Shown here in pieces: positions 1 to 12,444 of a stretch of 31,758 nucleotides of DNA. The position numbers and the translations under genes are program-made. The stretch spans positions 1-31,758 of the forward strand of contig JAYMTA010000310.1 in the NCBI GenBank assembly GCA_036897625.1. The letters run 5' to 3'. The DNA comes from Pelargonium cotyledonis. Its lineage: Eukaryota > Streptophyta > Magnoliopsida > Geraniales > Geraniaceae. The notes under the pieces were generated by a model that had not been told where the DNA came from, searched no databases, and saw only the letters and a program-made list of their open reading frames with translations. Each line of letters begins with the position of its first letter. The first letter of the stretch is position 1.

Positions 1-356
1 TGAAAACCCAAACACGGATGCCTCCACCAATGAGCTTTTTGATGACTGGCAGGACTGAGAAAGCTACATCTCTCCATGCATTGTTCACCTAGAACTGCTA
101 TGCATAAATTTATAATTATAGTTTTAGAAAAATAAAAGAAAATAAAATCTTACAATTTAATTATTACATAGAATTGTGATTTGTAAATAATAAATAAATA
201 AATTATAATGAACCTGCAAAGAATCCATGGATAAGATATGTTGGCGACATTGGCATGCAGAGCTTTTTGAACTTCTGGCTGATTAAAATATGTGGTTGCA
301 TGGTTCATCAGGCATGGATCATACCTTGCTCCTGCTGGTATTTTCCCCAAAATCTC

Positions 357-835
357 CTGCAACATACCATGTCAAATTAATTCAAAACCCTAATTTGAAC
401 TACTTTTTCTACAATAAAAAAAAAATGTATTTTGATAAATAAATCAGCAAAATAAGGCAGATTGGGTAAGATTTAACAACAAAAAGTTCTTAGATCGGAC
501 GTGGATTACAAAACCCGCCTCGTATCTGTCTCATTGTCATTCCCTAGTATTGGCAATTTGAGCTGATCTCGTGAGCACCTGAAATTTTACTAGAGCTTTT
601 CATAGTCCGGATCATATGAAATGGACTGGACCAATTCTTGGGTCGGGATTGAGTTGTGTAGGTTATGTAGATTCCAGGTCATGACAAACAAATCCACACA
701 ACCTCATTCTTTTGGGGTCGGTTTCGGGCTTTTTCTTTCCAATCCGAAATTCATATTGTCTGCTCTAAATTCTAATTGGTCTAAATTCACTTGTTACCAT
801 ATCAATTTTTTTTTTAAAAAAATACAAATATGTAC
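357..835. other. intron of the SCPL-like gene
   Basis: This 479-nt segment separates the SCPL exons at 1143-836 and 356-214. On the minus strand it opens with gtacat and closes with ttgcag. It is AT-rich and I see no further coding segment or defined repeat in it. Confidence 0.6.
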
Positions 836-1143
836 CGTCGAGAAATGGATTGAATTGGACGAAAATGCCCCCACATTGTTCACTCCCATGGAACTATATG
901 CAGCAGAAGCAAAAGGTCTTGCCAGGGGACAGGTTGAAGAGTACAAGCTGTACATATCAATCATATCATACAATGCATAATATTTTGATAGCTCAGCATT
1001 GCACTCTGCACTTGGATTTGTTTGGCTAAAATTGCATGATTGAATGATTGTTTGGTATACATTGTCGGAGATCAGTGCGTGCCCCCACGCATAGTCATCA
1101 TTCCCTTTAGATCGGTTTCTTGATCGAGTAGTGCATTTCCCAC

Positions 1144-1727
1144 CTGCACGTTAATTACATGTGTTTGTCGCAAGTTAGTCGCAAAAGAAAATCGTTCGAT
1201 AGTAGATTCTCAGTGGAGTTGCACATTAGTAAAGATGACAGATGAGCCAGTAGCATGTGAGTAGAGCCGACAATACATATCTAAATTCTTAAAAATCCAA
1301 AATCCGATATGACTTTAAATCAATCCAATCCGAATTGAATTTATCGTATGAAAATATAGGTCAGATTGGATCGACAGATATGAACAAATTCTCGCATTTT
1401 GCACTGAAATTCAAAGTTTGATATCACATTGTAATCCTAAATCCGAATTTGATTGGTTCTATACCGTTTTTGGGATCTAAGTGTGAGTAGTCTTTATCAA
1501 GTCAAACCATCGTACACCTATCCGGCCCAATAACATTAGGTTTCAGGCCAATAAAAAGTGACAACAAACATGCGAGCGTTTTTGGCCCGATTTTGTTCTA
1601 GTGACATCGGACACAAAATGACAAAATGTGACGCGATAAGTTTATATATGTGTACACACACCGTTGACCCATTTGACAACTCTACAAATTAAAGATGGGT
1701 TTTGCAAATAAATATATTTATACTTAC
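1144..1727. other. SCPL-like intron carrying a degenerate dispersed repeat
   Basis: This 584-nt intron, read on the minus strand, starts gtaagt and ends gtgcag. From about 1262 the plus strand reads TAGAGCCGACAATAC, a diverged version of the TAGAG.TG.CAATT start seen at 23675 and 26896. It is followed by degenerate runs rich in ATCCGAAT-type words. Confidence 0.45.
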
Positions 1728-2077
1728 AATAACACCCTTGAGATTTATAAAACTTTGAGCTTGTAATTTCTTGCTCCCATCAATAATAACCTCAGCAAGC
1801 TGTGGTACATAGTGCCCTGTAAATGATAATATTTAAAGATCAATTTAACAATTTTTTCAATGCAAGGCTTTGTAGTGACAATTAATGTACCAAAATATAT
1901 GATATGCAAATTTAAAAAACGACGTAGCTTTGTGCAATTACAACATATAAAAAATACATAGTTTTAATTTAGTTTTGAAACTACCTGCATAGCTCTCTCC
2001 AGCAATGTAAAACTCATTCGATGAGTATTGTGGGAACCTCTTGAACCAATTCACAAGAAATGTGTGTGAATCATGAG

Positions 2078-2817
2078 CTGAAGATTCCAAGAAACAAATA
2101 ATTAATATAACATAATTATATGTTTAGATCTACACATTGTCTCAACCCGAAATAAGTGTGGTTTAGTTTGGGTTCGAGTCACAAGGTGGAGTTGGATTCT
2201 ACGTGTAAAATGTTGCCCAACCGGACCCAACCCATTGTGTAGTACATGTAATGAAACCTGAAATTATAATTTTTGGGTTGGATTTTAGTTGCCCGCGTGT
2301 TTAGGTCCAAACTGAAAGTTCTATGTTCGATCACAGCAGTGAAATTAGAGTTCACACTTTGAATATGAGCCCGTGGGCATTCGTTACCCAACTTGCAATT
2401 TCGGATTGGTTTGGTCAAACCCGCACAAACTCGCATAATTTACTTGTAATACCCGTCCTGCCTCGTGGTCCAAAATCCGAATTATCATCTCTACGGGTAT
2501 GGAGTTGGCAACATGAATATCAACCCTCACTAACTTGTGTTTTGGGGGTTTGGTAGTGTAAACTATATCGGTTAACTTTCAAGTATGATTGGGTTTACGA
2601 TGAAAAAGGTCGCAGATCAGGTTAGACAACCTGTCAACCTAACCCATGCATTTCTATGTAAAATTTGCAACCAGATTCGAACCTTTCACATAACAGGTGT
2701 CGATTACTCAAAATTTGAATGGTCAACACTAACGTGAAAAATGACATTTTTCAATGAATAATAGACTATGTACAAATAAGTACAATACAATTAAGGCTAT
2801 GCAAACAGCAAACAAAC
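2078..2817. other. SCPL-like intron with degenerate CCCAACC/GGGTTTGG-rich repeat
   Basis: This 740-nt intron on the minus strand begins gtttgt and ends ttcag. Between about 2140 and 2660 it contains repeated words such as CAACCCG, GGTTCGAG and CCAACCGGACC, typical of the degenerate dispersed repeats elsewhere in the window. The open frames here do not look like protein and have no splice-compatible context. Confidence 0.4.
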
Positions 2818-3309
2818 CTGTAATGTTATCTCCATGAGTAATGTTGAGAGTTGAGTTGGTGTAGGAAAATCCAACCCCAGCTGGTGCGTCCAAAAACAAT
2901 AAATTGGCAGCTGAAACACATTATCCACACAATCACATAGTCAAATGGCATATGGAAGACATTTTTTTCATTGCAATTTTAACCCGTGTATTGGAGCTGA
3001 CAACTTAAATTTCTTACTATCGATATGTTCAAAATCAGATTGATACAAATCAATTTGAAGTTGATTTGATAGGGGTTTGGATAGGATCAAAATTTGTTTG
3101 GAGTTTTGAATTTTAGTGTAAGTGTGTATTCGTCTAATCTCGTCTTATGCTACTAGTTTTATAGGGTTAAACACTTAAACTTATCCAATCTAACTCAAAT
3201 TGGTCGGATCAAAATGACTTTTAAGCCGGATTGGTTTTGAAAGTACGAGGATTCAGATCTAAATTACCAACCAAATTCTAGAGAATATCTCTAACAACTA
3301 CCAGGATAG

Positions 3310-3400
3310 AGAATGAGAAACATTGGTTTTTATAAATATGTTGTCACATATCTTATAAAAAAAAAATAGCTGATTAAATCATTTTTATGTCGTTGATATC
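3310..3400 (+). repeat. diverged repeat, first copy (second at 5340-5430)
   Basis: The segment reads TGAGAAACATTGG, then a TTTATAAATATGTTGTC-like stretch, then a run of A. The segment at 5340-5430 reads TGAGAAATATTGG, then TTTACAAGCATATTGTC and a run of A, in the same orientation. The two are clearly related but diverged. The class of element is not known. Confidence 0.4.
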
Positions 3401-3496
3401 TTTATTTTTAGATGTTGTGTAAAAGTTAATCAATAGCCATTTTTTATTACAAGTTTTTGGAGATATTTAATGGATTTTATTATAAGGGTAAAATAT

Positions 3497-3673
3497 ATAT
3501 CAGTTGCAATTTGAGAAGCCAATGAGGTGATGACATCTCATTTAAAATCACTTATACCCACCCAAGTGAATTTGTGGGAGCGGAGCGACCTGTCCGGATC
3601 TATGATTTTAAATAAAATATCATCACCTTATTGATTTAACTTATATAAATTTATATCAGTTAACCGATACACA
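3497..3673 (+). mobile_element. MITE-like palindromic element, copy A
   Basis: This element of roughly 175 bp starts near CAGTTGCAATTT. Its left arm contains GTGATGACATCTCATTTAAA and its right arm contains the diverged complement TTTAAATAAAATATCATCAC, so the ends are imperfect inverted repeats. The centre reads CACTTATACCCACCCAAG and CTGTCCGGATC. The reverse complement of 8496-8650 matches it along almost its whole length. It has no coding capacity, and short palindromic non-coding repeats of this kind fit a non-autonomous DNA transposon. Ends are approximate and no target-site duplication was established. Confidence 0.7.
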
Positions 3674-4500
3674 TTAAACCCTTCTTATAATAAGTTATCA
3701 CTAAACTTTAATGATTGTACAAATGTACTACAATATAATTTCAAGAACTTGGTGAAACATGGATTTTATTAATGGATTTATTATAATTAATTATCACCAA
3801 ACTCTACATCATAAAGAAGTGCAATGATTGCTCCACTTGGACATTGGAGCTTCACTGTTCTAATGGAATAAGGGAATTGAATTGGTCCAATTAATCACTA
3901 GTGCCATATTATTTTAATAAATTTAGTATTCCAAAAATCAACATAAAACAAGAATAGTTTAAGTCAATTTTGCTTGGATCAAACTAAACACAATCTATGG
4001 AATATCAACAACAAGATATTTTATTGTAATTTTGTAGAACAATTATTTTATGGATGTTTTTAATTGATGAGTGCTGATATCGTTAACTTTATTTATACAA
4101 GTACAAGATATTGACACGTTGTTTTCCATTTAATCGTTGGCAGATAGATGTTCAATTGTATTTTCGGATCGAACATTCTCTTTTTTGTGGATTAGATAAT
4201 TCTAATAAAGAACACAAGGCTTCAATTGAAATTATTTGTGATTTTCACATTTTAACTCGGATCACTTCAATCTAGTACAGTAGACTCTAGTTTGAATGAA
4301 CGAGATTGTAATAATTTATCTCATTCAAATATGGATCCATCCAAAAGGTGCACAAGACTCCACTCGGACTAATCTAGAGAACCTATCAAGATATGAATCT
4401 ATAAAAAAAAGTACACAAAATTAAAATTAAAATGACCAAAGAATAAAATATTAAGCATATTTATATTTTGAATAGTTCTTTGTCTACAATTTTTTTTTTA

Positions 4501-4529
4501 ACCACCGCCAGTTTTTGATCGGCGGTGGT
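4501..4529. repeat. perfect 9-bp inverted repeat, GC-rich hairpin
   Basis: ACCACCGCC and GGCGGTGGT are exact reverse complements separated by 11 bases and preceded by a T run. They stand out in a very AT-rich setting. This could be one end or the core of a small transposon, or a hairpin with no function. I cannot tell which. Confidence 0.5.
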
Positions 4530-5339
4530 CTAATATTCTCTTATTGAATAAACTCAAATCTTTCTGAGAAAATTGAGTTTTCTCATTAGGACGTGAGATT
4601 TTGAAGTTCTTGTGATGAAGGCAAGTTTGGATTTTCAGTTGTTTTATGCGGAGCGTTATGCCATAGTGAGTCGAAGGAGTAGCTCACTTGATTCAGATCG
4701 AAGATGATGCTTCTGGTGTCAGTGCCTTTAGTTTGACTTTTAGAAAGATTCGGCTCATCTTGGGTCCAGAGTGTGGTACGGATATGGCAGGACACACTGG
4801 GGGAAGGGCTTGCCTAGTGCCGGTTAATTGGGTAACACTCAGTTCAAATGAGTTTACTCACTGCGGTATGGATTCGATTTTCTGGGACAAGTTTCAAGGT
4901 TCGATTTTCCTTTCAGTTTAGTTTGGTTAGGTTTAGTTTTGTTTTGGTTGGTTGTTCGTTTAGTTTGGTTAGATCTTTAGTTTGGATGCTTTTTATGTTT
5001 GCTTGTACCATTACTATTGTCCCTAATTGAAAGTTGATATTTCAAAGTAAAAAAAAAATGACCAGAGCATTATGAATGAGAACTCGCATTAAGTGAATAC
5101 CAATGCGTAATACTTAAGTTCACATTCGGCGCAAGAATAACAACATCAAAAGTGAATAATGTGTAGCATTGTAATATAAAATTTGTGTACTACCAAGGCA
5201 TGTTGGGCCAAACGTTGATGCGTTTTGGATTTCCTTTAAAGTTTTAGGTTTAATTTTCGAGTTTCTTGTCAACTATACGAGGGGATTTATGAATTTAATG
5301 AGAACCAACAACTTATAAGGTGACGCCTCCACTAGGAGG

Positions 5340-5430
5340 TGAGAAATATTGGCCTTTACAAGCATATTGTCCGTCGCTTGTAACAAAAAAATTCATGTAC
5401 TATGTTTTATTATGAAAATAAGTAATAAAT
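5340..5430 (+). repeat. diverged repeat, second copy (first at 3310-3400)
   Basis: This is the partner of the 3310-3400 repeat in the same orientation. Immediately upstream, CGCCTCCACTAGGAGGTG includes a short hairpin (CCTCC/GGAGG). Confidence 0.4.
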
Positions 5431-5519
5431 ACGTCTATGAACATTTTTCTAATAAAAAGGAAAATGAAAAACCGAACCGAAATTAATTGGTTCTGATTGG
5501 AGCGAACCAAATATTATAA

Positions 5520-5681
5520 TGGGCTGAAACTTTATCGGGCTTTATTTTATCTTTCCCGGCCCAATTTCATGTCCTGGCCCAATTGACGACCGAGAAAATG
5601 AAGCCCTAGCCTTAGCTTTCTCCATATAAAAGCCAGATGAAGACCAGTTATAGATGCGCTTGCTCTCAAATTCTAGGGTTT
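5520..5681 (+). promoter_or_regulatory. RPL36a promoter: site II elements, TATA box and telo-box
   Basis: Site II elements are TGGGCT at 5520-5525 and GGCCCA at 5558-5563 and 5576-5581. A TATA box, TATAAA, lies at 5625-5630, which would place transcription start near 5655. A telo-box (TAGGGTTT, the complement of AAACCCTA) lies at 5674-5681 in the leader. Site II plus telo-box is the known architecture of plant ribosomal-protein promoters, where TCP factors and Pur-alpha bind in growing tissue. The elements are seen directly; their activity is inferred. Confidence 0.75.
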
Positions 5682-5719
5682 CTTCTTCTTCCTCCGAACT
5701 CGGCGAGGCCTCAGTCACC

Positions 5720-7622
<1,903 letters not shown>

Positions 7623-8686
7623 TTGCTTTGTATTGTTCTTATGTTTATGTTTGCTTTACTATTATCGTGTTCGTACGACAGTTTTGATACTCTTTCTGTG
7701 TTTTTTTGTTCCGCAATACCCGACTTGTAGTTGATTTTATTATCATCCGATTTTATTTGCTTGAATCATTTTAGAAAACTGTGTTGGTTCTTTAATATCA
7801 TGCTGTTTTATTTTTCAATGCTTTATGCTTGCTATTAGTTTTCGTCCATTGATAAATTGTAAACTATTATTTAATGGATTTTATACTTTGTGACCATTTT
7901 AGTGCAAAACTATCTGCCCATAAAAATGTTTCTATTCGAAACTGTAATAGCAACCCAAAATTTGATACAAGTCTTTGGAGCCGACTAAATTTTTCCAGGT
8001 TGGTTCATGTACATATTTTTAGGTTCGAATCACATAAAATGAATGGACTAAACTTCGATTTAGTTCGGATCAATAATTCTTTTGAAACCTCACTCTTGTT
8101 GGACATATCAACTCATATACAGAAGAGGCATTGAATGATGTTGGATATTATATCATTCTGATCATATTAAACGATGTGTCCCAATGCAATTCGACCTAAA
8201 ATTGATCGGATTGGATTCGATTTTTGTCCGTTTGGATATTGGATGCCTCAGAGATTCTGATCAAATGGTTTTTGAGGAATTTTTTGTTTGGGAAGACAAA
8301 TCTGTTCATTTTACATGTGAAGTTTGAGTCCATCCCGCAACTCAGAGTTGATAAACACACACCCCCTTTTGGACCCGAGTTGCGTGTTTTCCACTCGAGA
8401 ATTGTAAAACTCATGTCAGACCAAAATTTGAATTGTCAGCTTAAGTTAAATATTTTTTTTTTAGTAATATGAGCATTTTTTGACTTATATAACTTTATAT
8501 CAGTTGCACTAACGAGTTGATGACATCTCATTTAAAATTATGTATCCGGACGGGTTGTTCCACTCCCATAAATTCATTTGAGTGGGTATAAGTGAAATTT
8601 AATGAGGTGTCATCACGTCATTAGCTTGATTAAGTTGCAACTATACACATTTTACTTTCTTTTTTTTATGAAAAAAAAATATAAGA
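7623..8686. other. intergenic spacer between RPL36a and CLPP2
   Basis: It holds the RPL36a 3' UTR (U-rich, ending probably within the first 150-250 nt), then degenerate repeat-like sequence at 7960-8400 with GGTTCGAAT and GATCGGATTGGATTCGAT words, then the MITE-like copy at 8496-8650. Open frames on both strands here show no protein-like sequence. Confidence 0.5.
8496..8650 (-). mobile_element. MITE-like palindromic element, copy B (inverted relative to copy A)
   Basis: The left end is CAGTTGCACTAACG and the right end is TAAGTTGCAACTA; the arms carry GATGACATCTCATTTAAA and its diverged complement AATTTAATGAGGTGTCATC. The complement of this element matches 3497-3673, including CACTTATACCCAC and GTCCGGAT. 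It lies less than 50 bp upstream of the CLPP2 site II cluster, so it may bound the promoter. Ends are approximate. Confidence 0.7.
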
Positions 8687-8736
8687 GGCCCATTATCATA
8701 GAGAATGGGCTTTTTGTAAGTACAAAGCCCAGCCCA
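8687..8736 (+). promoter_or_regulatory. CLPP2 promoter site II cluster
   Basis: Four TGGGCY-type elements lie within 50 bp: GGCCCA at 8687-8692, TGGGCT at 8706-8711, and overlapping AGCCCA at 8726-8731 and 8731-8736. Clustered site II elements are typical of nuclear genes for mitochondrial proteins. There is no clear TATA box. The leader from here to the ATG at 8878 contains AAACCCTA-like words at about 8798 and 8836 and no upstream ATG. Confidence 0.65.
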
Positions 8737-8877
8737 CAAGAAAACTCAATTCTCTTGCTCCTCACAGTTTCGCATTTCCAGATCTGGAAAAACTCATAAA
8801 CCCTACCAATTTTTCACTTCCTCGGTCTGCCCAGAAACCCTAGAAATCAAAATCTCGCAGAATCTCCAATCCGAGCC

Positions 8878-11638
8878 ATGAGAGGCATAATTTCGAGCTC
8901 CAGATTCTTGGCGAGGAAGGCTCTGCGGTCGATCGAAGACGGCAGCAACCCAATCGCTGCCTCGGTTCGAGCTCGACAGTACAGTTTGATTCCTATGGTG
9001 ATCGAGCACTCGTCCAGAGGCGAGCGTGCCTACGACATTTTCTCTCGACTTCTCAAGGAGCGAATTGTGTGCATCAACGGTCCGATATCGGATGATACGG
9101 CTCATGTTGTGGTGGCTCAGCTCTTGTTTCTCGAATCTGAGAACCCGTCGAAGCCTATCCACATGTATCTCAACTCCCCTGGAGGCGCCGTCACCGCAGG
9201 TATCTATTTTGTTGAGTTTTGGAGCTTATTTGGTTTCTGTTTTGGGAATTTGTGCGCTTCTTTAGCTGAATGTTTATGATGTTGCTCATGATTGTGATTG
9301 TTGATTTAGTTTTTTATTTTATGGTTGTTCTTAAATGGGAATTGATTTATTGAGGCATTGTTGCGATTCTCAACTTCTCTGGTCACTGCTTGTAGCTCAA
9401 TTTACCACAATGGCTAAGCCACTTCACACAATCAACATACAAACACTCACACCCCTCCCTGTTTCATTACTAAAAAAGAGCCCAAAACCTCCAGAGGTCT
9501 CTTTTAATACATCGAAATCAGAATGCCTACATTAACTACAATTACAGGATATAAAGCAACACACTCAGCTGGAAAGTTTATGTGACAGCTATGTCATAAA
9601 AATCTATGATTTACATGAAAGTTTGACTTTTAGACCCCATGAAGCCAGGCACAGCACTGATTTCGAAATTTTGTTAGTGAAATCATTATTCAACCGTTTT
9701 CTATTTTTCCCATCAATGCTTCACTTGAATTTGGATGGTTTTGCATATTGCATGTTATTGTGATTGTTGATGTAGTATCTTGATGGCTGTTCTTGGGAAT
9801 TGGTTTGTTGAGGCATAATTGCAATGATCAGCATTCTCTGATTCTATGGGTGAAGTTAGTATTCACTTGGTTTCTATTTTGTTCACTTAATTGATTCTTT
9901 AAGGGTTTGCTTCTTGGTAATTAGTATGTGCAGGTGCCAATCTTGCTTTTTGTAATAGGATCCAAACTGTGATGGAACTAAAAACAGAGCAAATTGAGGA
10001 CAGAAATAGATATAGATGGTGATGCAGTTTTAAGTGAGATAGAAATAGGATTTAGATGGAATTTAGAAGAAGAGAATAAGATTGGGACTATTAGAAGAAG
10101 AGACTGAGATTAGAGAGATTGAAGATTCACATTTTCATTGAACATCCAAAATTGCATACACACCTCAAGCTGCTCCTAAATATCATATAGTAGCCACAAA
10201 TGAAAATTACGAAAATACTGCGCATACATGAGTTGGGTGGGCTAAAACCTTTAGCTTAAACCATTGGGCTGAGGTCCGGGGACCCTATTTTCTTGATAGT
10301 TGATCTTTTTAATGGGAATTCATTTGATGTGCCATTATTGAAGCAATCGGCTTCTGATTCATTGGGTTTCTAATTTGCCCAGTTGTGCTTCACTTTAATG
10401 CTTAAGGGTTTACTTCTTGCATAATGTGTGATTGGATATCCATTAGTTTTTTTTTTTTGTTCCCCTCCGAGTGGAACCAATAGTCCAATACCGCAGGCAT
10501 CAGGTACTGGGATGTTGAAACATTGTGACTAGAATAACATTTTCTTAGCTGTTTGAATTGCCTATTTTTGTTTTTCATTAGCTGTTTAATAGGATGCCAT
10601 CTTGCACATATTTACGTTGAGCAATTTCTGTTGCAATGAGCTACTGGACTTTGGAAAATTTGTAACTGAGTTCAAGAAATCGCGTTACATCAGCAGTTGA
10701 ATTTGCCGAGGTTCCTTCTTTAATTCTTCCTTCTTGGGATTTTGTCATATACATGTCTATGATCATGTGTCATGTAGTTTCTTGATGGTTGTTCCTCTTT
10801 GGAAATTGTTTTTTTTTTTTTTTTCCTCTCTCATTTGCTCATCTCTATAGGGAGCAGTTACTGCTGCCATAAGCTACTTTTATTTTTGAAAATTAAAGCC
10901 ATACAACCAAATCTAATTTATTTCACATTTCTAAGTTGATTTGCAAGTCCTGAATTCGTATCTGGCTTTTATAGATAAGTTATTTAGTTTGATTTATTGT
11001 TTACCTATGGTGCAGTCATAACAATAGCTCTTGGAGGGTTTATATAAAACAAGTTGAATTCTCATATAGTTTTAATTTTTAAAATTATTTAGTCCTCTAA
11101 ACTGAACATTCGTGTCTTCATTTGATAATCTTATGTAGAGATGCTTTTATAACAACTCGTTTTCGTGAAGTTAAATGATTACCCTGAAAATAATGTTTGC
11201 TTGTATTCAGGTCTAGCTATTTATGATACCATGCAGTACATTCGGTCTCCCGTTAATACCATTTGTTTGGGTCAAGCTGCGTCAATGGGATCTCTTCTCT
11301 TGGCTGCCGGTGCTAAGGGTGAGAGAAGGGCACTTCCAAATGCAACCATCATGATTCACCAACCTTCTGGTGGATACAGCGGACAGGCAAAGGATATTGC
11401 GATCCACACAAAGGAGATTGTTCGGATCTGGGATACACTGAATGGCTTGTACGCTAAGCACACCGGGCAGTCAATAGAGGTCATTCAGAAGAACATGGAT
11501 AGAGATTACTTTATGACTCCACAAGAGGCGAAAGAGTTCGGGATAATTGATGAGGTTATTGATCAAAGGCCAACGTCTCTCGTAGCTGATGCCATTAGCA
11601 GCGAAAGCAATGAAGGCAAAGACAAAAGTTCAAAATAG
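8878..11638 (+). CDS. CLPP2: ATP-dependent Clp protease proteolytic subunit 2, mitochondrial
   Basis: Proteolytic core of the mitochondrial ClpXP protease, a ring-forming serine peptidase that works with ClpX in the matrix. Two exons, 8878-9199 and 11211-11638, join in phase 1 (codon Gly108) to give 249 residues, close to the family size. The first ~35 residues, with many Arg and Ser and few acidic residues ([18 protein letters not shown]), look like a mitochondrial presequence before [19 protein letters not shown]. Catalytic residues are Ser132 (GQAASMGS), His157 (IMIHQPSGG) and Asp206 (NMDRDYFM). The hydrophobic pocket and handle segments ([24 protein letters not shown]) are intact. Mitochondrial rather than plastid type is inferred from the presequence, the sequence and the HUA2-like neighbour, which matches the Arabidopsis arrangement. 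The ATG is the first in the leader. Confidence 0.95.
9200..11210 (+). repeat. CLPP2 intron with four diverged repeats and two unique insertions
   Basis: Related segments centred near 9321, 9781, 10291 and 10781 share (T)TGATGG.TGTTCTT..GGAATTG followed by TTGAGGCAT..TTGC. The second and third also share TTAAGGGTTT(G/A)CTTCTT downstream. Two stretches break the pattern. One is about 9385-9660, which falls inside the first repeat. The other is about 9945-10285, which starts near ACTGTGATGGAAC and ends near GGGACCCTA and could be an LTR-type fragment. Neither encodes recognisable protein. Confidence 0.5.
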
Positions 11639-11920
11639 TCTAAGAGGGTAATGCTTTTGTCAGGTTCGAAACTTTCTTGCTAATTTCATTGAAGTTATAA
11701 ATTAATGTCGCGCATCTGATTTCCTTTACTTTCTGAGATGCGTTGGTATTGGATGTATAATTGGGAAATTCTCATCATTTATCATTTTCCCCTCTTAATT
11801 TTGTGAAATGTGTGTGTGCCAGTCATCATGTAGATAAGTAGGATTGGTATACATGTTGCACATCATGTTATATTTATATAGTTTTTTCAGCATTGTTCGA
11901 CTATGTTTCTATTTCATCTG

Positions 11921-12024
11921 TCTCTCAAGCTGGCAATTCGTGTTGTAACACGAAATTATTTTTGATTATGTATTCTCTTTCATCGGTCTCTCAAGCTGGC
12001 AAATCGTGTTGTAACACGAAATTA
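11921..12024 (+). repeat. two-copy tandem repeat, 66-bp period, each with a hairpin
   Basis: The 38-nt words at 11921-11958 and 11987-12024 differ at one base. Both contain TCTCTCAAGCTGGCAA and then CGTGTTGTAACACG, whose arms CGTGTT and AACACG are complementary. It lies ~285-385 nt after the CLPP2 stop, at or just past the end of the transcript. Confidence 0.7.
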
Positions 12025-12444
12025 GCGTCTTTGGGCCTCGCGGACACCCGACCTGACTTTTGCATACCTTAACCCAAACAGTTTTCGGGTCAGGTTTACA
12101 TTATAAGTTTTTGGCCCGGTTGAGTTTGGTTCTCACTAGTGTGAGTCTCTATATAAGTTCTCAAATATTTTGAATATTAACAAATAAGGTAATAATGTCG
12201 CTACATTGATTTTTTCATACTTCATTTCTTTGTTTACCGTGGGTTCCAATTGATGATGCAAAATTTGCCTAAATATTTCACTGCTTACGACGTGAAAGTG
12301 GTTGATAATCCAAAGTCATCGAAAGGGGTGCATTAACTTCAGAGTTTTTAAGAGCTCTAAGGTTTTGGTAACGTATTGATCCATTCAAAATAGATGGTAT
12401 TTTTTCGTTTGTTCGCGTTTAACATAGCTCATGAAGTGGTCATT

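Larger units (their letters stand above)
1..2910 (-). pseudogene. serine carboxypeptidase-like (SCPL34-like) gene, 5'-truncated and frame-disrupted
   Basis: S10-family serine carboxypeptidase, normally a secreted or vacuolar enzyme of the alpha/beta-hydrolase fold. Six exons can be read on the minus strand with GT-AG introns: 2910-2818 (ANLLFLDAPAGVGFSYTN), 2077-1985 (ends in the nucleophile motif GESYAG), 1816-1728 (HYVPQLAEVI...INLKGVI), 1143-836 (VGNALLDQETDLKGM, then DYAWGHALISD), 356-214 ([19 protein letters not shown]) and 88-1 (SVLPVIKKLI, RVWVF). The catalytic Asp and His would lie beyond the left edge. Two defects are visible. Exon 1143-836 is 308 nt where its flanking phases need 309, and the frame slips by one base near 1094-1096, reaching a stop soon after. 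Exon 356-214 ends in phase 2, but the conserved reading of 88-1 starts in phase 0. No exon with the oxyanion-hole motif NGGPGCSS is found between 2911 and the next gene. Homology is certain; pseudogene status is inferred, and assembly errors could mimic the frameshifts. Confidence 0.72.
2911..5519. other. intergenic region between the SCPL remnant and RPL36a, repeat-rich
   Basis: This 2.6-kb AT-rich spacer holds no recognisable gene. The missing 5' SCPL exons should lie here; I searched the minus strand for the oxyanion-hole motif pattern and did not find it. It contains a MITE-like element (3497-3673), a dispersed-repeat start near 2991, a diverged repeat pair (about 3310-3400 and 5340-5430) and a short perfect inverted repeat (4501-4529). 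The segment 4590-5030 has several short overlapping open frames on both strands that match nothing I recognise; they may be decayed transposon sequence. Confidence 0.55.

Noticed and set aside
621..980. 119-codon open frame on the plus strand
   Set aside because: Its right part is antisense to the SCPL exon at 836-1143 and the left part is intron; no family resemblance.
4586..5030. Overlapping open frames on both strands upstream of RPL36a
   Set aside because: They show no recognisable domain, splice context or promoter, and the plus-strand translation becomes low-complexity (Phe/Val/Ser) at its end.
9945..10285. LTR-like fragment in the CLPP2 intron
   Set aside because: The ends loosely resemble Copia-type termini, but there is no TG...CA pair with a target duplication, no primer-binding site and no second copy in the window.
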